A stretch of 64,000 bases of DNA from the NCBI GenBank assembly GCA_963765705.1, contig CAVXXJ010000007.1:62001-126000 (forward strand), in the 5' to 3' direction. A model generated the notes under the pieces. The model had not been told where the DNA came from, ran no database searches, and worked only from the letters and a program-made list of their open reading frames with translations. Numbering within the stretch: the first letter of the stretch is position 1; the number at the start of each line of letters is the position of its first letter. The DNA comes from Gaiellasilicea sp963765705. Its GTDB lineage: Bacteria; Actinomycetota; Thermoleophilia; Gaiellales; Gaiellaceae. Below, in pieces: positions 54,160-62,529 of the stretch. The translations under genes and the position numbers were made by a program.

Positions 54160-55147
54160 GAGTCGGCTTCGACACTGCGCCGCTGCTCCAGACGCGGGCC
54201 GGCACGGCGCGCTGGGTGGGTGGCCTGCGGCGCGGCCTCGAGGCACGCGACGACGTCGACGTCGTGCCACTCTCGTGGGGCGGCGCGGGCTGGTCTGACT
54301 GCGGTGGCGCGCGATGTCCTCTGGTATCCGGCCCTGCTCCCGCTCGCCGCAGCGCGTGCGCGCGTCGACGTGCTCCACTGCACGATCTTCCGCGCGCCGC
54401 CGCGGGCACGCGTGCCGACGATCGTGACCGTGCACGACCTCGCGGTCCTGCGCCACCCGAAGGTCTTTCCGGCCTGGACGCGGCTCTACGGATCCACGGC
54501 GCTGCGGCCGATGCTTCGCGCGGTCGATCGCGTCTTCGCAGTCTCGGAGTTCTCGAAGCGCGAGGCGGTCGAGCTCGCCGGTGTCGATCCGGACCGGGTC
54601 GACGTCGTCCCGAATGCGCTCGAGCCGGTGTTCCACGCGGACGGGCCGGCCCTCGAGGGCGACTACGTGCTGGCGGTCGGGACCCTGGAGCCGCGCAAGA
54701 ACCTCGCCCGCGTGATCGAGGCCGCACGGCGGCGTCGGGGTCGAGCTGCGCCTCGTCGGCGCCCCAGGCTGGGGCGACGCGGGCGTGGACGGAGCCCACG
54801 TCACCTGGCTCGGCCGGGTCGGCGACGATGAGCTTGCGGCGGCCTACCGGGGTGCGCGCGTCGTCGTCTTCCCATCGCTGTACGAGGGCTTCGGGATCCC
54901 GGCGCTGGAGGCGATGGCGACGGGCACGCCGCTCGTGACGAGCCGCGACAGCGCGATGGCGGAGGTCACGGGTGAGGCGGCCGTCCTCGTCGATCCACTC
55001 GACGTCGCGGCCATCGCGGAGGGAATCGAGGAGGCCGACCGGCGGCGGGCCGAGCTCGTGCCGCTCGGCCTCGAACGAGCGAAGCTCTACGGCTGGGAAC
55101 GCGCCGTCGCCGCCGCCGTCGCGGGCTACGAGAAGGCGCTCGGGTGA
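54156..55147 (+). CDS. GT4 family glycosyltransferase (two frame breaks)
   Basis: The corrected protein is about 329 residues. RVGFDTAPLLQTRAGTARWVGGL opens it, VTVHDLAVLRHPKVFPAW carries the H-D-L, and VFAVSEFSKREAVELAGVDPDRV ends the acceptor domain. LAVGTLEPRKNLARVIEAA and VVFPSLYEGFGIPALEAMATG (E-x7-E) form the donor domain. Breaks lie near 54290 and 54730. It is a paralogue of both its neighbours (53088 and 55144), so these three arose by tandem duplication. It is coupled on both sides. Confidence 0.78.
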
Positions 55148-56169
55148 GGGAGCCGCTCGTCGTCGTCGATGCGGACGTCCTCGGCCGCCGCCGCACCGGC
55201 GACGAGACGTACGTGCTCAACCTCCTGCGCGCGCTCGGGCCGCTTGCGCCCGCCGCGGGGTTGCGCATCGCAGCGGTGACGCGCCACCCCGAGCTCGTGC
55301 CTGAGGGGATCGAAGCAGTGCCGCTTGGCACGTCGACTCAGGAGCTGCGCATGACCGTCACCCTGCCGCGGCTGCTCCGCAGGCTCGGCGCCGATCTCGG
55401 GCACTTCCAGTACGCGCTCCCGCTCGCCGTGTCATGCCCGGCAGTCGTCACGATTCACGATCTGTCCTTCGAGCGTGAGCCGAGCCTGATGGGCCGCAAG
55501 GACAGGTTGATCTTCAAGGCGGTGGTCCCTCGCGCCGCCCGCAAGGCCAGGCGCGTCCTGACCGTCTCCGAGCGGACGCGTCGCGACCTGCGCGAGCTCT
55601 ACGCGATCCCCGACGAGAAGATCGTGGTGACACCGAACGGAGTCGATCCCGTTTTCACACCTGGCAACGGCATCCGCGGCCAGGACTACGTCCTCTTCGT
55701 CGGAGCGGTGCAGGAGCGGAAGAACCCGCTGGCGGCGCTCGCAGCCGCCGAATCGGCTGGGCTGCCGCTCGTCATCGCCGGGCCGGCGAAGGACGAGGCG
55801 CTCGCCCGGGAGCTCGAGCGCCGTGGCGCACGGATCGCCGGCTACGTAGCCGAGGACGAGCTCGTCGAGCTGTACCGCGGCGCCGCCTGCCTCGTCCAGA
55901 CGTCCCGGTACGAGGGCTTCGGGTTGCCGGTGCTGGAGGCGATGGCATGCGGGACGCCGGTCGTCGCCGTCCCCGAGGCCGCGCTGCAGGAGGTCGCCGG
56001 CGACGCCGCCGTCTGGGCCGACGAGGACGAGCTCGGAGCCGGAATCCGCCGCGCAGTCGCCGACCGGGACCGCCTCGTTGCGGCGGGGCTCGAGCGCGCG
56101 CGACTGTTCTCGTGGCCCGAGACAGCCCGGCGCACGCTCGATGTCTACCGCGAGGTACTGGGCCTGTGA
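55144..56169 (+). CDS. GT4 family glycosyltransferase
   Basis: A 341-residue intact enzyme of the same subgroup as the two preceding genes. REPLVVVDADVLGRRRTGDETYV is the N terminus, VVTIHDLSFEREPSLM (about 99-114) holds the H-D-L, and VLTVSERTRRDLRELY follows. YVLFVGAVQERKNPLAALAA (about 181-200) and LVQTSRYEGFGLPVLEAMACG (E-x7-E, about 242-262) form the donor domain. The GTG start and the stop are each in four-base overlaps. It shows what the broken neighbours should look like. Confidence 0.9.
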   Translation: MREPLVVVDADVLGRRRTGDETYVLNLLRALGPLAPAAGLRIAAVTRHPELVPEGIEAVPLGTSTQELRMTVTLPRLLRRLGADLGHFQYALPLAVSCPAVVTIHDLSFEREPSLMGRKDRLIFKAVVPRAARKARRVLTVSERTRRDLRELYAIPDEKIVVTPNGVDPVFTPGNGIRGQDYVLFVGAVQERKNPLAALAAAESAGLPLVIAGPAKDEALARELERRGARIAGYVAEDELVELYRGAACLVQTSRYEGFGLPVLEAMACGTPVVAVPEAALQEVAGDAAVWADEDELGAGIRRAVADRDRLVAAGLERARLFSWPETARRTLDVYREVLGL

Positions 56170-56924
56170 AGGTCTCGGCAATCGTCGTCTCGCACGGTCA
56201 CGCGGCCGAGCTGGAGCGCTCGCTGCCGGCGCTCGCTTCCCAGGTCGACGATCTCGTCGTCATCGGGAACCTGCCGGGAAGCGTCGGGGAGGTGCCCGAT
56301 GGTGTCCGCGTCGTCGAGAACGCGCGGCCGCTCTCGTTCGCCGCCAACGTCAACGTGGGGATCACGGCCACGACCGGCGAGTACGTCCTGGTCTCGAACC
56401 CGGACGCGTATCCGGAGGAGGGGGCCGTCGACGCGCTCGTCCGGTTTGCCGACGCTCATCCGAAGGCTGGCCTCGTCGGCCCGCTCGTGTTCTGGCCGGA
56501 CGGGACCTGGCAGCCGAGCCTGCGGCGCTTCCCGACCGTGCTCGGGACGATCTGGCGGCGCACGCCGCTGCGGCTGCTGCGCCGGCCGTACGACCACCAG
56601 GTCTCCCACTACGGCACGAGGCCGGCCGAGCCCGTGCAGGGCGACTGGCTACTCGGCGGCGCCTGCCTGCTGATGCGACGGAGGATGCTGGAGCAGCTCG
56701 GCGGCTGGGACGGCGGCTACCGTCACTACGTCGAGGACATCGACGTCGCCTACCGCGCCGCGCAGGCGGGCTGGGAGCGGTGGCTCGTCCCCGATGCGGT
56801 CGTCCGTCACGACTACGCAGCCGTGATCGACAAGCGCTTCCTCTCCCGGCACACGCTCTGGCACCTGCGCGGGATGTTGCGATTCCTGCGTAAGCACCCG
56901 GAGCGGCTCTTCGTCCTGCGCTGA
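56166..56924 (+). CDS. Family 2 glycosyltransferase, rhamnosyltransferase-like
   Basis: A 252-residue protein. VSAIVVSHGHAAELERSLPAL starts the GT2 fold; ENARPLSFAANVNVGITATTGEYVLVSNPDAYP carries the donor site with NPDA as the DXD-type motif. WLLGGACLLMRRRMLEQLGGWD and YVEDIDVAYRAAQAGW hold the catalytic acidic residues. This matches the WbbL/rhamnosyltransferase group, which in actinobacteria adds an early rhamnose; the sugar here is inferred only from family. Last gene of the 48.4-56.9 kb operon; a 12-base gap separates it from the convergent gene. Confidence 0.87.
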   Translation: MKVSAIVVSHGHAAELERSLPALASQVDDLVVIGNLPGSVGEVPDGVRVVENARPLSFAANVNVGITATTGEYVLVSNPDAYPEEGAVDALVRFADAHPKAGLVGPLVFWPDGTWQPSLRRFPTVLGTIWRRTPLRLLRRPYDHQVSHYGTRPAEPVQGDWLLGGACLLMRRRMLEQLGGWDGGYRHYVEDIDVAYRAAQAGWERWLVPDAVVRHDYAAVIDKRFLSRHTLWHLRGMLRFLRKHPERLFVLR

Positions 56925-56936
56925 GCGCCGGAACCG

Positions 56937-59057
56937 CTACGGGAGCGGCAGGAACGAGAACGCGATCTGGGCGCCGAGCTGCCGCACGTCGCCGCTGGAC
57001 GGGTCGACATCGGCAGGCACGAACGTCGGCGAGGCCGTGACGTCCACGTGGAAGGGGATCGTCGTCGGCACGACGACGATCTCGAGCGCGCAGGGTTTGA
57101 GCCGACGCCTGACCACGGTGTTCACACGGCCGAGCGCGGGCTGGTTCGCCTTGACGATGACCGTGCCGACCCGCACGACGACATTCGCAGTCGGAATCGC
57201 TTCGCCGCAGGCACCCGTTCGCGACAACGCGATCCGCGCGAACCCACGGGTGACGCCTTCGTCCGGCGCATACTGAGAGTAGGTCGCATGCTCACCCATC
57301 CAGCCGTCGGTGGAGACGCCGTTCTGGGCGTAGCGGAACCTGACCGGAGGGGTGACGTGGAAGAGCGTCATCCCGCCGTGCGGCTCTCCGACGCGCTCAC
57401 CGACGACCTCGACGCCGTTACCCGTCACCACCCACTCCACGCCGGGTTTCGGGGCGATCGTGCCGTCCGGTGCGCCGAGGTCGGGCGACAGCGTCGGCAA
57501 GGGCGCAGTCCCGTCGAGGCTCCAGATCAGATCGATCGAGCGATTCCAGAACCCGAGCAGCCAGATCGGGTTCGCGTCGTTGATGTGCTGCCCGAGGTAG
57601 AGGGTGGGCTCGCCGCCCGTCGCCCGGTCGACCCAGTCGACCGGCTGCGGCGTGCTGCCGTACAGCCGCTCCGCGAAGAGGTTGAGACCACGGGCGGCGT
57701 AGACCTCGGTCGTGAGCGCCCAGCTCGCGACGACACACAGTGAGGCAACTGCGATGCCGAGTCCGATCGCCGGCGACCTCACCTGCCATCGCAGCACGAG
57801 GACGACGAAGGACACGAGGGCGAGCGCCACGAGTGCGTGGCGGACGTCGATGTGGTCCCAGCTGAAGTTGCGGTTCGCAAGAGCGCCGATCGCGAGACTC
57901 GGCGCTTCGAAGTACGGGTACTGGTCGAGCCTGAACTCGGCATTGAGGATCAGCAGCAGCGCGACGAGGAGTCCGGCAGCCAGGCCTGTGAGGCTCGCGA
58001 CAGACCGAGAGAGCACGGCTGCGGTCGCGGCGAGCACGATCGGAACGAGGTAGATCACGTTTCGCTCCACGACGAGCTCCGAGAACGTCGTCGACAGGTA
58101 GGTGCCCTTGATGGCCGCGTAGCCGACGAACCCGACGAACGCTGCCAGGCTCACGACGACGAATGCCCACCCTTCCCTGGTGGCGCGCACACGCCGGGAG
58201 AGGAGAGCCGCCACGGTGGCGACGATCGGAAGCACGCCCAGGCCGAGCGTCATGGCTGCCACCGACCAGACGCCCTGATCGATCACGCGGTGCTTGAAGA
58301 AACCCGTCGCGACGTACCACGGCTCGGAACGGCGTCCGATCTCGGCGCTGGCGGCGACGGCGAGGCCGAGGCAGAGCAGCGCCGCGCCCATCCAGTCACC
58401 CGGCGTCCAGGTCGCACGCCAGCCCGTGAAGCGATCCGTTTCCCAGAGCAGTACGAAGACGCCAACCGCCAAGACGACCAGCAGCACCGCCAACTGTCCG
58501 CGCACCAGTGGCGCGACGACACAGAGCGCCGAGGCGATCGCCAGCGAGCGCAGGCTTGGCCGCGCGACCGCCGCCGCGACGGCCCAGAGTGCGGCGGTCG
58601 AGATCGGATACGCAAGCGGCTCATCCAGCAAATACGGCGCGTATGCAAGCGGCGGCGCTGCGACTGCCACAATCGCAGCCGCGAGCGCCCACGGCTGCGA
58701 CACCACGAAACGCGCGAGCGCGTAGGCCGGGAAGATTGCAGTCGTCATCGTCAGCACGCCGATCAGCTTGGCCATCTCCCACGCCTGCTTGGGATCGTCG
58801 AGCCACCAGGCAGGGGCGACGAGGTAGGTGTAGAGCGTGTCGAAGCCACTCGGCTCGCCGAGGCGGGAGGGGACGCCGTTCTCAGCGATCCCACGTGAGA
58901 TCTGCGAGAACTGGATCTCGTCGGAGAAGATGGTCGGCGAGGCGCGGCGAGATGCCTGCCACGCGTAGAGCGCCGCGAGCGAGAGATAGCCGACGCCGAG
59001 CACGAGGCGGACGGCTCCGGCGCTCAGCCGTCCAGCAGTTCCTGGTGTCGATGTCAC
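56937..59057 (-). CDS. Large multi-membrane GT-C-like protein with C-terminal beta domain
   Basis: A 706-residue protein with 11-12 helices in residues 15-470. The loop after helix one has SPTIFSDEIQFSQISRG (about 39-55), with the Asp-Glu pair, then GFDTLYTYLVAPAWWL. After residue 480 comes an external beta-rich domain ending DVRQLGAQIAFSFLP, matching the end of the protein at 51026-53091. The two are inverted paralogues. Such enzymes use polyprenyl-phosphate sugars outside the cell; the C-terminal domain may bind the growing glycan. The GTG at 59057 overlaps the WecA-fusion stop by four bases. Confidence 0.75.
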   Translation of the reverse strand: MTSTPGTAGRLSAGAVRLVLGVGYLSLAALYAWQASRRASPTIFSDEIQFSQISRGIAENGVPSRLGEPSGFDTLYTYLVAPAWWLDDPKQAWEMAKLIGVLTMTTAIFPAYALARFVVSQPWALAAAIVAVAAPPLAYAPYLLDEPLAYPISTAALWAVAAAVARPSLRSLAIASALCVVAPLVRGQLAVLLVVLAVGVFVLLWETDRFTGWRATWTPGDWMGAALLCLGLAVAASAEIGRRSEPWYVATGFFKHRVIDQGVWSVAAMTLGLGVLPIVATVAALLSRRVRATREGWAFVVVSLAAFVGFVGYAAIKGTYLSTTFSELVVERNVIYLVPIVLAATAAVLSRSVASLTGLAAGLLVALLLILNAEFRLDQYPYFEAPSLAIGALANRNFSWDHIDVRHALVALALVSFVVLVLRWQVRSPAIGLGIAVASLCVVASWALTTEVYAARGLNLFAERLYGSTPQPVDWVDRATGGEPTLYLGQHINDANPIWLLGFWNRSIDLIWSLDGTAPLPTLSPDLGAPDGTIAPKPGVEWVVTGNGVEVVGERVGEPHGGMTLFHVTPPVRFRYAQNGVSTDGWMGEHATYSQYAPDEGVTRGFARIALSRTGACGEAIPTANVVVRVGTVIVKANQPALGRVNTVVRRRLKPCALEIVVVPTTIPFHVDVTASPTFVPADVDPSSGDVRQLGAQIAFSFLPLP

Positions 59058-60865
59058 TCCGCCGAGGCTTCCAGCAGCGATCGCGGTTGCCCGATCTCGC
59101 GATGGACGAAGCGACAGGCGATCCCTGCAGCTGCGGAGGCCTCGACAACGGCATCGAGGGCCGCGGCTTGTGCGTACGGGATCGTGACGAGGATCTCGTC
59201 GGGCCGTGCCGTCCGAATGTGTGCCTCGGCCTCCTCGAGGCTGCCGAGAACCTTGATGCCGACCACTCGCCGCCGCCGCACTCTCGGATTGTCGTCCAGA
59301 AAGCCGACGACGCGGCTGCCGGGCGTCTCCGCGAGCTCGCGGGCGAGCGCGCGGCCGGACCGTCCGGCGCCGACGATCAGGACGCGGTCACGACCGCCGC
59401 CGCTGACGCCGCCGCCTTCCTGCGGGAGTGCGCGCAGCGCGAGACGGGTGCCCGCGACGAGCGTCGTGCACAGCACCGCGTCGACGACGAAGATCTCGAG
59501 TGGGAAGCCTTGCAGTGTGTGCGTCGCCTCGACGATCGCGAGCGTGATCGGCACCGAGACCAGCACGCCCGTCGGGATCGCCATCAGGTCGCGCGCGCCG
59601 GCGAACCGCCAGACGCGCCGGTAGATCCCGAGAATGACGAAGAGGGCGTAGCGGACGGCGAGCAAGACCGGCAGCGTCGCGAGGAAGGCGGCGCGCTCCA
59701 CGTTCGTGCCGGTGCCGTCGACGAAGAGCAGGTAGGAGCCGAGGAAGGACGCGCAGATCGTGGCGAAGTCGACGAGCACCTCGACGAGCCGGCGCGGCTG
59801 AGAGATCAACGCTCGCCAGAGTGAGGGCGGCGGCCCGGGATCGGCGCGGCGCGAGCGCTCCTCGAGGTCGCCGAGGAAGCTCGCGAACTGGACGAGGACG
59901 ACGAACGAGACGAGCACGCCGACCGCGGTCACCCGCGCGTTCGACAGCGTGTTGTACGCGAGCGCGGTGCCGCCGAGCAGCGCCGCCAACAGGGTCAGCG
60001 CGGCCACGGCCTGCTGCTCGGAGAGGCCGTAATAGACGAGGCGGTGCGACGAGTGGTCGGTGCCGCCTTGCGTGACCGGCCGCCGCTCGAGGGTGCGCCG
60101 CACCGTCACGAGGGTGGTGTCCAGGATCGGGATCGCGAGCACGAGCAGCGGCAGGACGATGCTGGTCAGGGTGGCACCGGCTGTCGTCCAGCTCGAGGCG
60201 AGCGCGAGCGACGCGAGCCCGAAGCCGATCACCTGGCTGCCCGAGTCCCCCATGAAGACGACGGCCTTCCGGCCCGGGCGGAGGTTGAACGGGAGGAACC
60301 CGACGCACGCGCCGCCGAGTGCGAGCGCGACGACGAGCCCGAGCTCGGCCGAGTCTTGCGCGATCGCGTCGACCGCGAACACCGCGCACGAGACGGCCGC
60401 AAGCGACGCCGCGAGACCGTCCATGTTGTCGAGCAGGTTGAAGGCGTTGGTGATCCCGACCAGCCAGACGACTCCGAGGACGGTCGCGAGCACGTCGGAG
60501 CCGACGATCTCGACGGTCAGCCCCGACGCGAGCACGATCCCGGCGGCGGTGAGCTGCGCCGCGAGCTTCGCGATCGGGCTGAGCGTGAAGAGATCGTCGA
60601 CGAGGCCGGCGACGAAGAGCACGGCGCAACCGCCGAGGATCCCCGCGAGCTCGGTGCTCGCCTCGGCGCCGAATGCGACCGCTACGCCGACACCCGCCGC
60701 CAGCCCGAGGAAGATCCCCACGCCCCCGAACACCGGTGTCGCGCGCTCGTGCCACCGCTCCCCGGAGGGAGCCGCGACGAGGCGGTCACCAATCCGCGCG
60801 CGCAGCAGGACGGTGATGACCAGGGCGGCAACCGAGAGCGCGGCGATCGCGGCGACCGCATTCAT
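59054..60865 (-). CDS. Fusion: WecA/TagO-like phospho-sugar transferase plus WbaP-like N-terminal region
   Basis: A 603-residue membrane protein in two parts. Residues 1-325 form a complete polyprenyl-phosphate HexNAc-1-phosphate transferase (MraY/WecA/TagO family): Asp90-Asp91, NLLDNMDG (143-150), MGDSGSQ (205-211) and DHSSHR (270-275) are the catalytic and binding motifs. Residues 350-600 add four helices (about 360-470) and a Rossmann domain starting VLIVGAGRSG (495-504), like the N-terminal half of WbaP/CapD proteins, but no catalytic domain follows. The first part would link GlcNAc-phosphate or a relative to undecaprenyl phosphate. The second may regulate or tether it. It heads a two-gene minus-strand unit. 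Confidence 0.88.
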   Translation of the reverse strand: MNAVAAIAALSVAALVITVLLRARIGDRLVAAPSGERWHERATPVFGGVGIFLGLAAGVGVAVAFGAEASTELAGILGGCAVLFVAGLVDDLFTLSPIAKLAAQLTAAGIVLASGLTVEIVGSDVLATVLGVVWLVGITNAFNLLDNMDGLAASLAAVSCAVFAVDAIAQDSAELGLVVALALGGACVGFLPFNLRPGRKAVVFMGDSGSQVIGFGLASLALASSWTTAGATLTSIVLPLLVLAIPILDTTLVTVRRTLERRPVTQGGTDHSSHRLVYYGLSEQQAVAALTLLAALLGGTALAYNTLSNARVTAVGVLVSFVVLVQFASFLGDLEERSRRADPGPPPSLWRALISQPRRLVEVLVDFATICASFLGSYLLFVDGTGTNVERAAFLATLPVLLAVRYALFVILGIYRRVWRFAGARDLMAIPTGVLVSVPITLAIVEATHTLQGFPLEIFVVDAVLCTTLVAGTRLALRALPQEGGGVSGGGRDRVLIVGAGRSGRALARELAETPGSRVVGFLDDNPRVRRRRVVGIKVLGSLEEAEAHIRTARPDEILVTIPYAQAAALDAVVEASAAAGIACRFVHREIGQPRSLLEASAE

Positions 60866-60871
60866 GAGAGG

Positions 60872-60891
60872 ACAGGGTAAAGCAGCCCTGT
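60872..60891. promoter_or_regulatory. Inverted repeat over the WecA-fusion promoter (possible operator)
   Basis: ACAGGG (60872-60877) and CCCTGT (60886-60891) form an inverted repeat with an 8-base centre. The left arm overlaps a minus-strand TACCCT box eight bases before ATG 60865. In the same 70-base gap, TACACT (60919-60924) lies eleven bases before GTG 60936. Confidence 0.35.
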
Positions 60892-60935
60892 TAGGGCCGT
60901 ATGAGCAGGCACGACGCCTACACTAGTCCGCCAGG

Positions 60936-61739
60936 GTGACGATCTACGCCGACCTCTTCCGCTACCGCGAGCTGTTCGGCAGCCTCTTCCGGCGCGACCT
61001 CCGGGCCAAGTACAAGGGGTCGGTGCTCGGGCTCGCCTGGTCGCTCGCGCACCCGGTCGTGCTGATGCTCGTCTACCTGCTCGTCTTCAGCGTCCTGCTG
61101 AAGATCCAGACGACTGCCGTCTACGACCACTACTGGCTCTTCCTGCTCGCCGGACTGCCCGTGTGGGTCTTCTTCGCGACCTCGCTCCAGTCGGCGTCAC
61201 GCAGCCTGCTCGAGAACGCGAACCTGATCCGCAAGGTTCGCTTCCCACGCCAGCTGCTCCCGCTCTCGATGGTCGCGACGCAGCTCGTCGGCTTCGCGGT
61301 GATGCTCGCGATCGTCGTCGGGCTCAGCCTCGTCTACGTGCCCGAGGCTCGCGACACGGTCTGGCTGGCGATCCCCCTCGCAGCGCTCGCCGTCTGCCTC
61401 GTGGCGGGCGTCTCGCTCGTGGTCGCGTCGCTGAACGCGGTCTACCGCGACGTCGAGCACCTGGTCGCGGCGCTCCTGCTGCCCTGGTTCTTCCTCACGC
61501 CCGTGCTCTACTCGCTCGAGAGCATCCCGGGCGTCCAGGACCACCCGCGCCTCGTCGATCTCGTCCACTACGCGAACCCGCTCACGCCGGCGATCGAGGC
61601 CGTCCGCGACCCACTCTTCTTCGGGCGCCTGCCGCAGGCCGGCGACGCCGTCTACCTCGCCGTGTCCGCGCTGCTCGCACTCGCGCTCGGCGCGTTCGTC
61701 TTCAGCCGCGTGGACGACCGCGTGGCAGTCGAAGTCTGA
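60936..61739 (+). CDS. ABC-2 type polysaccharide/polyol-phosphate export permease
   Basis: A 267-residue protein with six helices. LFRRDLRAKYKGSVLGLAWSLAHPVVLMLVYLLVFS is the Wzm/TagG N-terminal signature, LENANLIRKVRFPRQLLPLS the coupling region, and PWFFLTPVLYSLESIP and NPLTPAIEAVRDPLFFG are C-terminal family marks. It exports finished polysaccharide or wall teichoic-type polymers with an ATPase partner (Wzt/TagH). No ATPase gene is present in this window; the next gene is an unrelated protein on the other strand. Confidence 0.9.
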   Translation: MTIYADLFRYRELFGSLFRRDLRAKYKGSVLGLAWSLAHPVVLMLVYLLVFSVLLKIQTTAVYDHYWLFLLAGLPVWVFFATSLQSASRSLLENANLIRKVRFPRQLLPLSMVATQLVGFAVMLAIVVGLSLVYVPEARDTVWLAIPLAALAVCLVAGVSLVVASLNAVYRDVEHLVAALLLPWFFLTPVLYSLESIPGVQDHPRLVDLVHYANPLTPAIEAVRDPLFFGRLPQAGDAVYLAVSALLALALGAFVFSRVDDRVAVEV

Positions 61740-62514
61740 TCCGGCCGTCGAAGATCGCCGGCTCGTCGTTCGGCTGGTAAGCGGGAAGGCCCTCGTGCTC
61801 TCCCGGCTCGAGTCCGGAGAGGAGCGACGGCAGCAGCAACGGGTGGGCGAACGTTGGATTGCGGCCGCCGCCGGGCGCCCAAGCGCGGAGCGCGCGGTCT
61901 CGCGTCTCGATCGACCCGCCGACCGCGGCGAAGCCCTCCGCATGCGCGTCGAGCACTCGACGCGACCAGTCCGGCTCGGGAATCGCCCCAGCGACGAGGT
62001 GTGCGGTCGCGACGGCATCCGTCGCCGCGAACGGCTCTTCCTGCGCGGCAAGCGCTGCGACGGTCTCGGGGCTGTTGCCTCCAATGACAACGACAGCGAG
62101 ACGCCGGTCCGCGATTCGCGGCGCCACGACTGCGTCGAGCTCGAGCGGCCACGATCCGACCTCCGCGAACCAGAAGCGGAACTCCTCGACGAGGTCGAAC
62201 GCGAGCCGGTAACGCCCCGGTGGCTGCGGCGCGCGGAGGAGCGTCTCCAGCTCGACCTCCTCTCCGGGGGCGACCGGCCGCGGGAGCGCGACGCGCGGGC
62301 CGTCCCAGACGATCGCGTTGCCGCGGTCGTCGAGCCAGTGGTAGGAGAGCTGTACGCCGCTCGCTCCGCGCGAGCGCCACGTCGCCGTGCCGTCGTTTCG
62401 GAGCGTGACGCGCGCGGAGGCTGCGGCACCCGCCCGGAGCTCTGGAAGGTCGTGGCCGAGCCATCGAACCGCGAGCGGGCCGACCGGAACGGGATGCTCG
62501 CCGACTCGCTCCAT
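61702..62514 (-). CDS. Protein with Ig-like domain and a degenerate-looking C-terminal domain, function unknown
   Basis: A 270-residue soluble protein. Residues 8-130 form an Ig-like beta domain with VTLRNDGTATWRSRG, GVQLSYHWLDDRGN and GRYRLAFDLVEEFRFWF, a pattern I know from uncharacterised actinobacterial proteins. Residues 135-270 include LAVVVIGGNSPETVAALAAQ and AGAIPEPDWSRRVLDAHAEGFAAVGG, which resembles a GT2 fold without clear metal-site residues. No signal peptide is seen. It ends inside the last 38 bases of the ABC permease and is divergent from hemE. The role is not known; glycan binding is a guess. Confidence 0.65.
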   Translation of the reverse strand: MERVGEHPVPVGPLAVRWLGHDLPELRAGAAASARVTLRNDGTATWRSRGASGVQLSYHWLDDRGNAIVWDGPRVALPRPVAPGEEVELETLLRAPQPPGRYRLAFDLVEEFRFWFAEVGSWPLELDAVVAPRIADRRLAVVVIGGNSPETVAALAAQEEPFAATDAVATAHLVAGAIPEPDWSRRVLDAHAEGFAAVGGSIETRDRALRAWAPGGGRNPTFAHPLLLPSLLSGLEPGEHEGLPAYQPNDEPAIFDGRIRLRLPRGRPRG

Positions 62515-62522
62515 GACGCAGC

Positions 62523-62529
62523 TAGCCTA
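62523..62529. promoter_or_regulatory. Coinciding divergent -10 boxes before hemE and the Ig-domain gene
   Basis: TAGCCTA reads as TAGCCT on the plus strand (nine bases before ATG 62538) and TAGGCT on the minus strand (nine bases before ATG 62514). The 23-base gap contains nothing else. Confidence 0.4.

Noticed and set aside
6063..54732. Programmed frameshifting or phase variation in the broken genes
   Set aside because: The sites share no slippery heptamer or downstream structure, the runs are only 2-3 bases, and breaks occur in unrelated families; indel error explains them better.
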